A stretch of 64,000 nt of DNA, from contig NZ_CP157278.1 in NCBI RefSeq assembly GCF_040026395.1, positions 1,798,001-1,862,000 on the forward strand, written 5' to 3'. Made by a program: the position numbers and the translations under genes. Below the pieces are notes generated by a model. That model saw only the letters and a list, made by a program, of their open reading frames with translations, had not been told where the DNA came from and did not search any database. Source of the stretch: Pedobacter lusitanus. Lineage in GTDB: Bacteria; Bacteroidota; Bacteroidia; Sphingobacteriales; Sphingobacteriaceae. Shown here in pieces: positions 1 through 7,857 of this stretch (its first letter is position 1; each line of letters begins with the position of its first letter).

Positions 1-478
1 CAGGATTACCTTTCTGTACCAGAATAGCCAGTTTATTTCTGGCATATAAAGCAGTTCTGCTAAACCATTCAGGTGTCTGTTCGATTCTGGTCTTACCCGC
101 TGTATAAACATCAGGTTTTAAGGTAATCCGCAGATTTCCGATTACTATACTTCCCGTGGCTATCTGTTTAGCCAGAATTCCCGGAGGAAGAGTTTCTGCA
201 AATACACGCTGATATTCAGGATGTGCTTTTTTGAATGCACCTATCAGCTCATCAATCACCATAAACTGATTACCGGCAAAGAACACGACCAGCTGAGGAT
301 CATTAATATCACCAAATAAGTCGGGTACATTATCCACTCCCGGGACTGTAAATTGCACGTCACTTTCAGGAGGTATATTCCAGGGCGGATCAAAATGATA
401 TTCCTGGGCAAAGGCCTTTGCTGAAAACAAAGCCATTACCATTACGGCTAAAAATAAGCTGTTCAATTTCTTCATCAT
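1..478 (-). CDS. Periplasmic solute-binding protein, N-terminal part (cut by window edge)
   Basis: This reading frame starts at ATG 478 (a second ATG follows directly at 475) and runs off the left edge. It begins with a typical Sec signal (MMKKLNSLFLAV, hydrophobic stretch, cleavage near AFAQ). The mature part reads like a type 2 periplasmic binding protein: after a short proline-rich lead comes a strand-rich segment (LVVFFAGNQF) and then a helix resembling substrate-binding proteins of the ModA/PstS kind. It is the third gene of a minus-strand unit, 14 bp after the DsrE gene, so it is probably co-transcribed with the TsdA-like cytochrome. The ligand cannot be told from this fragment; an oxyanion is a guess from fold and neighbours. 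The start is clear and the family call is moderate. Confidence 0.6.
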   Translation of the reverse strand, partial: MMKKLNSLFLAVMVMALFSAKAFAQEYHFDPPWNIPPESDVQFTVPGVDNVPDLFGDINDPQLVVFFAGNQFMVIDELIGAFKKAHPEYQRVFAETLPPGILAKQIATGSIVIGNLRITLKPDVYTAGKTRIEQTPEWFSRTALYARNKLAILVQKGNP

Positions 479-492
479 ATTCAACATTTAAT

Positions 493-948
493 TTAAGGAT
501 GTACAACTGCCCATCCCTGATATCCACGGATGATAATCTCACCGTTACCACTAGGTACATAACTGATAAAATCAAACAATGCGCTTTTCTCTATATGTCT
601 TTCCCTGATCGTATTTTCACATTGAGCCAGCAAAACTCCTCTGGCCTGTAGGTCTCTTAATGTTTTTTCAAATGCTCCGTTTTTATCATATACAGCTACA
701 CCATCACCAAAAACAATCAGCTCCAGCTCTAATTTGCCTTTCAGACGGGGATCCTCCAAAGCATTTTTCATATTTCTGAGTGTACCAGTCATTTTCTTTT
801 CATCCCCACTATTCAAAACGTAAAGTGCCTTATAGTTTTTCAACGTTGCTTTTGCTCCCGTAAATTCCTGCGGTTTTGTCTGTGCAAAACCTGTCGTTGT
901 ACCAGCCATGATTAAAAGCAGGCCGCAAATAAAGATTGTAGATTTCAT
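493..948 (-). CDS. Secreted DsrE-family protein
   Basis: The 151-residue protein has a signal peptide (residues 1-22, ending GFAQ) and a DsrE/YchN-like alpha/beta domain: strand YKALYVLNSGD (about 40-50), a helix of charged residues, strand LELELIVFGDGVAVYD (about 73-88), and a helix leading to ARGVLLAQCENTI with the single mature cysteine, at about residue 110. DsrE-family proteins carry sulfane sulfur or act as small oligomeric partners in sulfur metabolism; most are cytoplasmic, so the export signal is notable. It lies 3 bp from the TsdA-like cytochrome gene, which supports a sulfur role. The lone Cys in the position usual for active DsrE proteins suggests it could carry persulfide; this is inference. 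Confidence 0.75.
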   Translation of the reverse strand: MKSTIFICGLLLIMAGTTTGFAQTKPQEFTGAKATLKNYKALYVLNSGDEKKMTGTLRNMKNALEDPRLKGKLELELIVFGDGVAVYDKNGAFEKTLRDLQARGVLLAQCENTIRERHIEKSALFDFISYVPSGNGEIIIRGYQGWAVVHP

Positions 949-951
949 AAT

Positions 952-2034
952 TTATTTTTTGTAGGATTTATAATAGTCTGTTATTGGCTTAAAAGGACCG
1001 TATTTATGCTGAACTTCAGTAAACTGGTCAGCATAGGGACCAAAAGGCGCATCAATTGGTTTTTTACTCAGATCAGGATAATCTTTATGCTGATCCTTAT
1101 GCTTTCTGGGTCTGGAATTTACAAAAGCAGCCAGATCCCAAGATTCTTCATTACTCAGCTGAGGATTTTTATAAGTGGCTCCGAATGGCATATTGTTTTT
1201 CACAAAACCTGAAAAATTACTCAGTCTGTACATCCCGGCGGCATCATTATAACTGTGTTCTCCCCATAAAGGCGGATATACATAAGTTTTTTGATCAGCG
1301 GAAAGTACCCCCTCGCCCTCGCTGCCATGACAGGAAACACATTTTGAAGCATAAATGAGCTTTCCCCGCTGCGGATCTGCAGGACGGTTCAGATAAGCTA
1401 ACCGCTCAAAGGCAGTCCCCGGGACCTTCTCCCCCTTTTTCAAACCTGATCCTACCCATTTTAAATAAGCAAGCATTGCCTGTACTTCTTTGCCTGATGG
1501 ATCGGGTACTGTGCCTGCCAGACTACGTTCAAAACATTCTGCAATCCGGTTTGATGCAGGAACCACAAGACCAGATCTGTTACTTTTTTTGGGATAACTG
1601 GTAAAAAATACTGCATAATTATTGGCAAACATTTTTGTTCCCGCTTGTAAGTGACAGTTCTGGCAATTCATTCCATTCGTAATTGCAGCTATTGACCCGC
1701 CAGGGCCAAAATATTTAGCGGTATTGGCAATCAGCTCTTTCCCGTAACTAATCATCTGTCCTTTTTCTCCCGCTGGTATAGTCGCTTCATAAGGAGCTTT
1801 CCATTCCTGTACGGTAATATTACCCGGTACAGGGACTATGATTTCGTTTAGCTTCGATGCAAAGGGTGAAGTCTGTTCTGCTAACTTACGCTGGTCATTT
1901 TTGTCTGTATCGTTCCAGATAAAAGTACTCATTAGAATCGCAATACAAATCATAAAAAGCAGGACGATTATGGTAATTGAGCGCGCAGTATGAACCAGTA
2001 TCTGATCCGTTTCATTCAGATTATTCTTTGACAT
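952..2034 (-). CDS. tsdA-like: Dihaem cytochrome c, thiosulfate dehydrogenase (TsdA)-like
   Basis: The 360-residue protein has one N-terminal membrane helix (about 19-39), probably an uncleaved anchor, and two cytochrome c domains on the periplasmic side. The haem sites are C124-x2-C127-H128 (NCQNCHLQAG) and C232-x2-C235-H236 (CVSCHGSEG). The stretch around residues 138-172, ending RIAECFERS, matches TsdA proteins, where a Cys some 40 residues after the first haem His is the axial ligand of the catalytic haem; here that is C167, 39 residues on. A Met ligand for haem 2 may be M282 (NMPFG). TsdA interconverts thiosulfate and tetrathionate. First gene of a three-gene unit with DsrE and a solute-binding protein. 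Direction of catalysis cannot be told. Homologues are sometimes annotated only as c-type cytochrome. Confidence 0.72.
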   Translation of the reverse strand: MSKNNLNETDQILVHTARSITIIVLLFMICIAILMSTFIWNDTDKNDQRKLAEQTSPFASKLNEIIVPVPGNITVQEWKAPYEATIPAGEKGQMISYGKELIANTAKYFGPGGSIAAITNGMNCQNCHLQAGTKMFANNYAVFFTSYPKKSNRSGLVVPASNRIAECFERSLAGTVPDPSGKEVQAMLAYLKWVGSGLKKGEKVPGTAFERLAYLNRPADPQRGKLIYASKCVSCHGSEGEGVLSADQKTYVYPPLWGEHSYNDAAGMYRLSNFSGFVKNNMPFGATYKNPQLSNEESWDLAAFVNSRPRKHKDQHKDYPDLSKKPIDAPFGPYADQFTEVQHKYGPFKPITDYYKSYKK

Positions 2035-2107
2035 AAAATTAAAAATATTTCTTCATATATCAAAGATGAGGTTAATGGCGAGAGGTTCATAAGCACAAAA
2101 AGTAATC

Positions 2108-2132
2108 ACGGATAACTTGAAGTAATATCCGT
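2108..2132 (-). terminator. Inverted repeat, possible terminator of the CLC gene
   Basis: A 7-bp perfect stem (ACGGATA / TATCCGT) with an 11-nt loop lies 47 nt after the CLC stop codon on the minus strand, followed a few bases later by TTTTT. It would serve as a weak intrinsic terminator. It also sits about 75-100 nt upstream of the TsdA-like gene on the same strand, so an operator role is equally possible. Confidence 0.4.
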
Positions 2133-2178
2133 ATAATACCTTGCTTAATCCAATAAAGAAATATTTATAATGATTTTG

Positions 2179-3537
2179 TTACTTTTGTCCGCGGAATCTT
2201 TTACAGACCGATATCTTACGATATAAAAAAACTTTTAAACTTTCCCGGCCAGTAACACCAGAATTTTCGTTAAACGAATGATTATCAAATATTTTGGGAA
2301 CAGCAATCCTTTGTGCACTGTATATACCTGAACGTCCGCTAAAGAAATAGGCTGTAAAACAGGCAACAGCAAAAAACAAGGTATACTCACTGCCAAATAA
2401 TTCGATTCCCATCATGGTACAGGCCAGCGGGGTATTGGTTGCCCCGGCAAAAACTGCGATAAAGCCTAAAGCTGCAAATAAGCTTACAGGTGCATTCATT
2501 AATCCTGAAAGTGTATTACCTAAAGTGGCACCGATGTAAAACAAAGGCGTAACTTCTCCACCCTTAAATCCGGTTCCTAAAGTTAAGGTGGTGTAGACTG
2601 TTTTCCAGAGCCAGCTCCAGGTATCAGCTCCGCCCTGGACAAATGCGGAAGGAATTGTAATTGCTCCGGGATATTCTGCATCAACCCCTAAACTTAAATA
2701 ATCAGGTTTACCAATGAGATAAGTCAATCCTATAATCAGCAGTCCGCCGGCCAGCGGAATCATCCAGCTTATTTTAAACAGCCTGGAAAATACATTTTTA
2801 ACCTGATGTACAGTGACCGAGAACAGATAACTGGCCAGTCCGAACACTGCAGATGCAGCAATAACCTTACTCAAAAGTAAAAGATCAACCGGAAGATAAT
2901 CCGACAGAAAATAGGGTGTCTGAGGTAAAACCGTAATATGATAGGCCGTATGATGAATTTGCCATGCTGAAACAGTAAGATCGCCGATTACACTGGCAAT
3001 CAATGCAGGAAACAGCGCGTCATATTTAATCCTTCCCAGCGTCAGGACTTCCAGCGCAAATATAGCTCCGGTAACCGGAGTTCCGAAAACAGCTCCGAAT
3101 CCAGCGGCAATACCTGCGGTCAGGACCATTTTGGTATCCTGTTCATTCAGCTTAAACCATTTCCCGAACATAGCGGCAATACTGCCTCCAATTTGTACCG
3201 CCGTCCCCTCTCTGCCTGCAGAACCTCCAAAAAGATGTGTGATGATCGTCGTGATCAGAATGACTGGTGCCATAGTCCAGGGTACTCCGCCGCCGGTTTC
3301 ATGAATCTCGTCCATGATCAGATTATTTCCTTTTTCAGAAGACTTTCCTACCGACTGATAAATCAGATGAATCAGAATTCCTGCCAGAGGCAATAAAAAA
3401 AGCAGCCATTTATACTGAAAACGTAAATGTATTGCGGCAGACAGCAGCCATAGAAAAAGGGCGACCGCAGTACCAATGGTAATTGCAACAGGAAGAATTA
3501 AAAGAGTCCAGCGGATCAGATGGTTAAAAGTTCTCAT
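2179..3537 (-). CDS. CLC-family antiporter, probable fluoride exporter
   Basis: The 452-residue membrane protein carries the CLC signature FGGSAGREGTAVQ at about 103-115, with the gating glutamate (E110) that proton-coupled CLC transporters use. The first anion-binding loop reads GGGVP (about 82-86) instead of the GSGIP of chloride-selective types, so the selectivity serine is absent. Together with GREGT in place of GREGP this points to the CLC-F branch (fluoride/proton antiport). The strongest support is context: a fluoride riboswitch sits in its leader, 57 nt before the start codon, behind its own promoter. Around ten hydrophobic segments are visible. It would expel fluoride from the cytoplasm. 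It stands alone, not in an operon. A generic chloride channel annotation is the alternative. Confidence 0.85.
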   Translation of the reverse strand: MRTFNHLIRWTLLILPVAITIGTAVALFLWLLSAAIHLRFQYKWLLFLLPLAGILIHLIYQSVGKSSEKGNNLIMDEIHETGGGVPWTMAPVILITTIITHLFGGSAGREGTAVQIGGSIAAMFGKWFKLNEQDTKMVLTAGIAAGFGAVFGTPVTGAIFALEVLTLGRIKYDALFPALIASVIGDLTVSAWQIHHTAYHITVLPQTPYFLSDYLPVDLLLLSKVIAASAVFGLASYLFSVTVHQVKNVFSRLFKISWMIPLAGGLLIIGLTYLIGKPDYLSLGVDAEYPGAITIPSAFVQGGADTWSWLWKTVYTTLTLGTGFKGGEVTPLFYIGATLGNTLSGLMNAPVSLFAALGFIAVFAGATNTPLACTMMGIELFGSEYTLFFAVACFTAYFFSGRSGIYSAQRIAVPKIFDNHSFNENSGVTGRESLKVFLYRKISVCKRFRGQK

Positions 3538-3589
3538 ATATACCTACAAATAGTTTAGTCCAATGAACTGTATTGCTCATCAGCTTAAT

Positions 3590-3648
3590 TTTTGCAGGCG
3601 CCATCAGCTTTTTAGGGCGGTTAAGTCGGAAGACACCATTTCCGTGTA
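3590..3648 (-). promoter_or_regulatory. Fluoride riboswitch (crcB motif)
   Basis: On the minus strand the leader contains, in order, a GGAA stem strand, the conserved ATGGTGTC loop, the TTCC closing strand, AACCGCC, a short variable part and GCTGATGGCGCCT. This is the order and spacing of the crcB aptamer (stem, ATGGTGTT, AACCGC, then GCTGATGRCNCCT). The aptamer core is 3594-3644. I see no intrinsic terminator between it and the CLC start, so control is more likely at translation; the element GCTGATG recurs about 20 nt further downstream and could be part of the switch. This call rests on directly visible consensus bases. Confidence 0.9.
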
Positions 3649-3650
3649 CA

Positions 3651-3681
3651 CAAATATAGGAATGTACTTAGTAATAACAAA
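3651..3681 (-). promoter_or_regulatory. Consensus Bacteroidota promoter of the fluoride riboswitch/CLC transcript
   Basis: On the minus strand TTTG (3681-3678), 19 nt, then TATATTTG (3658-3651) matches the Bacteroidota housekeeping promoter (TTTG, 19 nt, TAnnTTTG) exactly. Transcription would begin near 3645, so the RNA would start almost at the first paired base of the aptamer. Confidence 0.8.
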
Positions 3682-3734
3682 TTAATTGATCTTGATTCTT
3701 ATTGAAGCTGCTTATTCCCAAATCAGCCATTACT

Positions 3735-3778
3735 TTAACAGATGCTGTAAACGAAAAACCGTTCTCAGCATCTGTTAA
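3735..3778 (-). terminator. Long hairpin after the first GH29 gene
   Basis: A 13-bp perfect stem (TTAACAGATGCTG / CAGCATCTGTTAA) with an 18-nt loop that can itself pair AACG with CGTT lies 10 nt after the GH29 stop codon. There is no long T run, so it may act as an RNA 3' end stabiliser as well as a terminator. Confidence 0.6.
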
Positions 3779-3788
3779 TTACCGGCAA

Positions 3789-5300
3789 TTAAGGTTGTTT
3801 GTATAAGCCAAAAGCTGTTAAAGTTGGATTTAATCTCGAAGCCTTGACCTTCAGCCTCACCTTTTGTGCAGTAACCGGTTTAAAACGTATTAATCGTTTT
3901 GCCCCTACCGTAGTTCCTTCAGTAAGCACGGCCCAGGTTTTACCATCAAAATATTCCAGATCAAATTGTTCAATCCGCTGACCAACGGTAATATTTTCTT
4001 TCAATAGCAATACATCAAAAGTCTGAGGTTTTGAGAGTGTTAGTTCCAGGACTGCAGCAGTATCTTTACCCCTGGTTGTCCAGTAATTCCTGAAACTTCC
4101 ATTCAGCAGTGCAGCAGCATTCACCCCATTTGAAGATATGATTTTAGCTCCCTTTGCCAGGTTATTTTTAAAAGTCCGGTCTATCACACTTTTCCATTCC
4201 CTCAGGTTTTTCTGATCATGTTCATTGATCAGTCCTCTTTTATCCGGAGGAATATTGAGCAGTAAAACCGAATTACGCCCCACAGAGCTGTAATAAATAT
4301 CAGTTAACTTTTCCGGTGACTTCACTTTCAGGTCTTCAGTATCATGATAAAACCACCCCGGACGAATAGAGACATCCGTTTCACTCGGATACCAGACCAG
4401 TGTCTTCGCTTTACTGATGACCTGACGTCCGCCAAGATCATCACCGGTCATATCTCCCTTTGGCGCAAAAGTCATATCCTTTTGTGAATTGTCCGCTATA
4501 CTTTCATTAGCCAGCCCGTTCATTGGAACAGTACTCCATTCCGTTAGACGACCGTAACCACTCTCCGTTCCTACCCAGCGCACATCCGGCCCCATTACAG
4601 CAATTACAGCCCCTGGTTGTAATTTACGGATCAGACTATACCAGGCATCAAACTGATAAACTGGTTTTTTACCATTCGGGCCTTCACCATTAGCACCATC
4701 AAACCATACTTCATCAACCTTACCATAATTACTTAACAGTTCAGTCAGCTGGTTCAGAAAATAAGTATTGTATTTTTCAGTATCCCCGTAATCCGGATTA
4801 TTTCTGTCCCATGGAGAAAGATAAACACCAAAACCCACTCCCTGCTGATGACAGGCTTCAGCAATTTCCTTAACCACGTCTCCCTTACCATTTTTCCATG
4901 GACTGTTTTTCACAGAATGTTCCGTATACTTACTTGGCCACAGACAAAATCCATCATGATGTTTTGCCGTTATAATTACCTGTTTAATGCCTGCTTCTTT
5001 ACAGGTGCGTACCCATTGTGCTGCATCCAGAGCAGTCGGGTTAAATAACTGCGGGTCCTCTTTTCCATCTCCCCATTCCCTGTCAGTAAAGGTATTCATC
5101 CCGAAATGCAGAAAACCTGTAAGTTCAAGTTCCTGCCAGCGCAACTGTCTTGCCGAAGGCGTTAAATTTGCTGCTTTACGTACAATATCCTGTTCAGAAT
5201 CCGTTACACTAATCGTTACATAATTCTGCTTTTTCTGCGCATAAGTCATCGTGCTCAAGCTCAAAGCCAGTAGTAATAAACTATTATATTTTGTTTTCAT
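3789..5300 (-). CDS. GH29 alpha-L-fucosidase, secreted
   Basis: The enzyme would release alpha-linked L-fucose in the periplasm. The start chosen is ATG 5300 (MKTKYNSLLLLALSLS), giving a clean signal peptide ending TYAQ and 503 residues; an in-frame ATG at 5321 lies inside a terminator hairpin and is unlikely, while 5306 remains possible. GH29 features: FLHFGMNTF near the start of the barrel, the AKHHDGFCLWPS block, and EVWFDGANG, where D201 (counted from 5300) is the predicted nucleophile. The C-terminal 130 residues look like a discoidin/F5-8C type beta-sandwich. It follows the GH109-type gene but is separated from it by a strong terminator, so part of its expression may be by read-through. 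The acid/base residue of GH29 is not well conserved and is not assigned. Confidence 0.9.
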   Translation of the reverse strand: MKTKYNSLLLLALSLSTMTYAQKKQNYVTISVTDSEQDIVRKAANLTPSARQLRWQELELTGFLHFGMNTFTDREWGDGKEDPQLFNPTALDAAQWVRTCKEAGIKQVIITAKHHDGFCLWPSKYTEHSVKNSPWKNGKGDVVKEIAEACHQQGVGFGVYLSPWDRNNPDYGDTEKYNTYFLNQLTELLSNYGKVDEVWFDGANGEGPNGKKPVYQFDAWYSLIRKLQPGAVIAVMGPDVRWVGTESGYGRLTEWSTVPMNGLANESIADNSQKDMTFAPKGDMTGDDLGGRQVISKAKTLVWYPSETDVSIRPGWFYHDTEDLKVKSPEKLTDIYYSSVGRNSVLLLNIPPDKRGLINEHDQKNLREWKSVIDRTFKNNLAKGAKIISSNGVNAAALLNGSFRNYWTTRGKDTAAVLELTLSKPQTFDVLLLKENITVGQRIEQFDLEYFDGKTWAVLTEGTTVGAKRLIRFKPVTAQKVRLKVKASRLNPTLTAFGLYKQP

Positions 5301-5320
5301 GGACATCCGCTGATAAAACA

Positions 5321-5348
5321 AAACCGGTCAGTGAAAGATGACCGGTTT
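5321..5348 (-). terminator. Intrinsic terminator between GH109-type and GH29 genes
   Basis: Perfect 10-bp stem AAACCGGTCA / TGACCGGTTT with an 8-nt loop, followed on the minus strand by TTTTGTTTT. It lies 27 nt after the stop of the oxidoreductase-type gene and just before the GH29 start, so it should partly uncouple the two genes. Confidence 0.85.
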
Positions 5349-5374
5349 GTTATTTATTAAGGTTTTATTGGTTT

Positions 5375-6727
5375 TTAGTAATCGTCATTTAAAGCAAAGA
5401 CAGGTTTTCTGTTCATCCATTGTCCGCCGGTAAAATCAGGAAAATCAATAGTTTCGTTACCTAATTCTATAGATTGCTCGCTCAAAGGCGTAATTGCACT
5501 CCATGCAGCTGCATCATAAACATCCAGAGGTGTAGCCGTTCCGCGTTTCACAGATTCAATGAAAGCATGTAATACAAAGAAGTCCATTCCACCGTGACCT
5601 GCACCTTCTGCATCACTACTGTATTTTTTCCATAGCGGATGATCATATTTCTCTAACCACTCTTTTGCACTATCCCATCTGTGTGGTTTACTAACTCCCT
5701 CTACATAAACACTGTTGTTGATATCCATCCATAAACCATTAGTTCCCTGAACACGGAAACCTAAAGAATATGGTCTCGGAGAATTGGTATCATGCTGCAG
5801 AATAATCGTCTCTCCATTTGCGCAGTCAATGGTTGTGGTTACGATGTCACCCAATCTGAAATTCACTTTTGCATTCGGATGATTTTCACCACCATGATCT
5901 ACTACATATTTATGCAATCCTCTGGATTTTGTAGCAAACGAATTCAATTTAAGAAACTTGTTTCCCCTGTTGATATTGATACACTGTGCAACAGGGCCAA
6001 TACCATGCGTAGGATATAACTCACCATTACGATGCACAGAGTGATTGGTTCTCCATCTGGCTTCTGAGAATCCTTTTTCATTAAATTCTACACCACCACC
6101 ATAAGGTTTAATCCCATCATTAAATTTCACTTCTCTCAGGTCATGCTGATAACCACCCTGTAAGTGAATGATCTCTCCGAAAATACCCTGTCTTACCATA
6201 TTTAAAACAGCAAGTACGTCTCTTCTGTAGCAAACATTTTCCAGCATCATCACGTGGGCATCATGCTTTTCTGCTGCATGAACCACATCCCAGTGATCCT
6301 GAAGCGTAATACCCAGCATCACTTCTGTAGCTACATATTTTACACCTGCTTCAATAGATCCAATGATCATTGCTTTATGCCATTCCCATGGTGTAGCAAT
6401 CAAAACAGACTTCAAATCTTTTAACTGAAGCATCTTTTTCCATGCGTTGTTATCACCAGTAAAGATTTTTGGCATTGGTTTACCGCTTTTAGTGATCATA
6501 GCTTTAGCCATGTCAAGCATTCTTGAATCAACATCACAAATAGCGACTAATTCAACGTCATCTCTCTTTAAAAGTAAAGCAAGGTGATTTTGCCCCCGCA
6601 GACCAACGCCCATCATTGCAATTTTCACTTTCTCTCCAGCATAATTGGCAAAAAGTGATTTCTCTGGCAGGATAGTCAGCGCAGCTGCAGTAAGCGTAGT
6701 TGATGCTACAAATTCTCGTCTGTTCAT
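5375..6727 (-). CDS. Gfo/Idh/MocA-fold enzyme, GH109-type (alpha-N-acetylgalactosaminidase-like)
   Basis: A 450-residue protein with a twin-arginine-type N-terminus (MNRREF, hydrophobic part to about 28). The Rossmann domain starts KIAMMGVGLRGQNH (about 35-48), the NAD-binding glycine motif. The middle region (LENVCYRRDVLAVLNMVRQG, then GGYQHDLR and YPTHGIGPVAQCININRG) matches GH109 enzymes, which remove alpha-GalNAc by an NAD-dependent oxidation-elimination route. The Tat-like signal would fit export of a cofactor-loaded protein. It is the second gene after a small unknown protein (36-bp gap). The neighbouring LacI operators and NahK-like kinase support use of GalNAc. A non-GH109 sugar dehydrogenase of the same fold cannot be excluded, but the motifs favour GH109. 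Confidence 0.8.
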   Translation of the reverse strand: MNRREFVASTTLTAAALTILPEKSLFANYAGEKVKIAMMGVGLRGQNHLALLLKRDDVELVAICDVDSRMLDMAKAMITKSGKPMPKIFTGDNNAWKKMLQLKDLKSVLIATPWEWHKAMIIGSIEAGVKYVATEVMLGITLQDHWDVVHAAEKHDAHVMMLENVCYRRDVLAVLNMVRQGIFGEIIHLQGGYQHDLREVKFNDGIKPYGGGVEFNEKGFSEARWRTNHSVHRNGELYPTHGIGPVAQCININRGNKFLKLNSFATKSRGLHKYVVDHGGENHPNAKVNFRLGDIVTTTIDCANGETIILQHDTNSPRPYSLGFRVQGTNGLWMDINNSVYVEGVSKPHRWDSAKEWLEKYDHPLWKKYSSDAEGAGHGGMDFFVLHAFIESVKRGTATPLDVYDAAAWSAITPLSEQSIELGNETIDFPDFTGGQWMNRKPVFALNDDY

Positions 6728-6763
6728 AATTTCTTTGTTCGGATAATTGGTTAGTTTATATGA

Positions 6764-7402
6764 TTATTTCAATTGTGTGTAATCTTCTGTACGTATAGTT
6801 TCAACTTCGCCGCGCAGGCCTTCAATGCGCAGCAGATTAAAATCAGGATTTGTCACTGTGAGTTCCCCAGCCCAGTCTGCTGTAGTATACTGCATTGACT
6901 TGATGGAAGAAAGGGTTAGTCCTGCCCTGTCCATAATTTTCAGTTTGGCGAAAGTCATTCCCATTCCCAAAGGGCTGACGGTTAAAACCAGCTGAACCCC
7001 GGTCAGCAGTTTATCTTTTGATATCATTCTCAGATCAGTCAGATTATTGATAAAAAGATATCCTTCCTGATTCAGTCCTGCTTTAACAGCTGTTTCCTGT
7101 ATTGAAGCCGGTTGTTCATTTTTAATTCCCAGGATCAGTTGTACAGGATTGATGGTCTGATCATGATGAACTGACTTTAAAGAATAATCCAGATCCAGTG
7201 TAACAGTAAATGCATAAGCTGTGGAAATTTCAGGATTAAAACGACCTGTTGCCGGTATAGCTGTCCATTCCTGACAAACAGGGATAGTCTGATCTGTTTT
7301 TAAATGCGCAGGTGTTTCCAGCACCGGATCCGGTGCTAAGACAACAGGTTCATTTACTGAACCTCCCTTAAAAAAAATATTAAATATTTCTCTCCTGTCC
7401 AT
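6764..7402 (-). CDS. Uncharacterised beta-rich protein, GH109 operon partner
   Basis: I do not recognise this 212-residue protein. It begins MDRREIFNIFFKGG, with an RR pair but no hydrophobic signal core, so export is doubtful. The rest alternates short hydrophobic strands with turns (for example YAFTVTLDLDYSL about 63-75, PVQLILGIKN about 86-95, GVQLVLTVSP about 135-144), suggesting a beta-sandwich. Only one Cys (about 43), and no obvious catalytic motif. It is the first gene of the minus transcript leading into the GH109-type enzyme, 36 bp upstream, and its promoter region contains a LacI-type palindrome. A chaperone-like or carbohydrate-sensing accessory role is possible but unsupported. 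Confidence 0.6.
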   Translation of the reverse strand: MDRREIFNIFFKGGSVNEPVVLAPDPVLETPAHLKTDQTIPVCQEWTAIPATGRFNPEISTAYAFTVTLDLDYSLKSVHHDQTINPVQLILGIKNEQPASIQETAVKAGLNQEGYLFINNLTDLRMISKDKLLTGVQLVLTVSPLGMGMTFAKLKIMDRAGLTLSSIKSMQYTTADWAGELTVTNPDFNLLRIEGLRGEVETIRTEDYTQLK

Positions 7403-7501
7403 TTTATTGTTTGGTATAAAAGCCTGTTTAAACCTGCTGTTAGTGATTACAAGGTATAAATTTTCCTTCCAAGCTATGAAGCGGCTGCAGTTAATTATTA
7501 C

Positions 7502-7513
7502 GCAAACGTTTGC
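7502..7513. promoter_or_regulatory. LacI-type operator, GH109-operon side
   Basis: Perfect 12-bp palindrome GCAAACGTTTGC, 100 bp upstream of the unknown gene that opens the GH109 operon. It matches the CG-centred operators typical of LacI-family regulators. A LacI-family gene lies 6.5 kb away in the same locus. Confidence 0.75.
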
Positions 7514-7719
7514 CTGTTACAAAATATGAGGTTTGTGTAATCATGCAACTTCTCCTAAAAAGAGGTTTTTTTGAAAATACAGGCTAAAAAAGGGATACCC
7601 GGTATAAAATCAGTGATTTTTTTCCCGAATAACATCACATCGGAATAAATACAGTAAAAATACATCCGGTTTTTCCGTTTTTTTTGTTTTTAGCTATCAG
7701 ACGCATTCCCAAAACATAT

Positions 7720-7731
7720 CAAACGTTTGCG
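7720..7731. promoter_or_regulatory. LacI-type operator over a possible SusC -33 element
   Basis: Palindrome core CAAACGTTTG (7720-7729). Its TTTG (7726-7729) is followed after 21 nt by TACCTTTTG, a rough match to the Bacteroidota -7 box, so binding here could block the SusC promoter. The operator is clear; the promoter assignment is weak. It lies 129-138 bp before the SusC start codon. Confidence 0.7.
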
Positions 7732-7857
7732 TGGATTTAAGCCTTTGTAAATACCTTTTGCAGCCCGTTTGCTTTATACCTTCAATCATTCCTTCTGAAA
7801 AGCTATCGGAAAAACCTTTTCAAAGGATTACTAACCAAGTCCTAACCTTATCAGTGC

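Larger units (their letters stand above)
7403..7857. other. Divergent control region between the GH109 operon and SusC
   Basis: These 455 bp hold no credible gene. They separate two divergent transcripts and contain two LacI-type palindromes (7502-7513 and 7720-7731), one nearer each side. The stretch between them is AT-rich with poly-T/A tracts (7560-7690) and no other clear element. A small plus-strand frame from 7731 overlaps the SusC start and has no family likeness. Confidence 0.7.

Noticed and set aside
5301..5321. Earlier start of the first GH29 gene
   Set aside because: The ATG at 5321 is part of a terminator stem, and the signal peptide is well formed from 5300.
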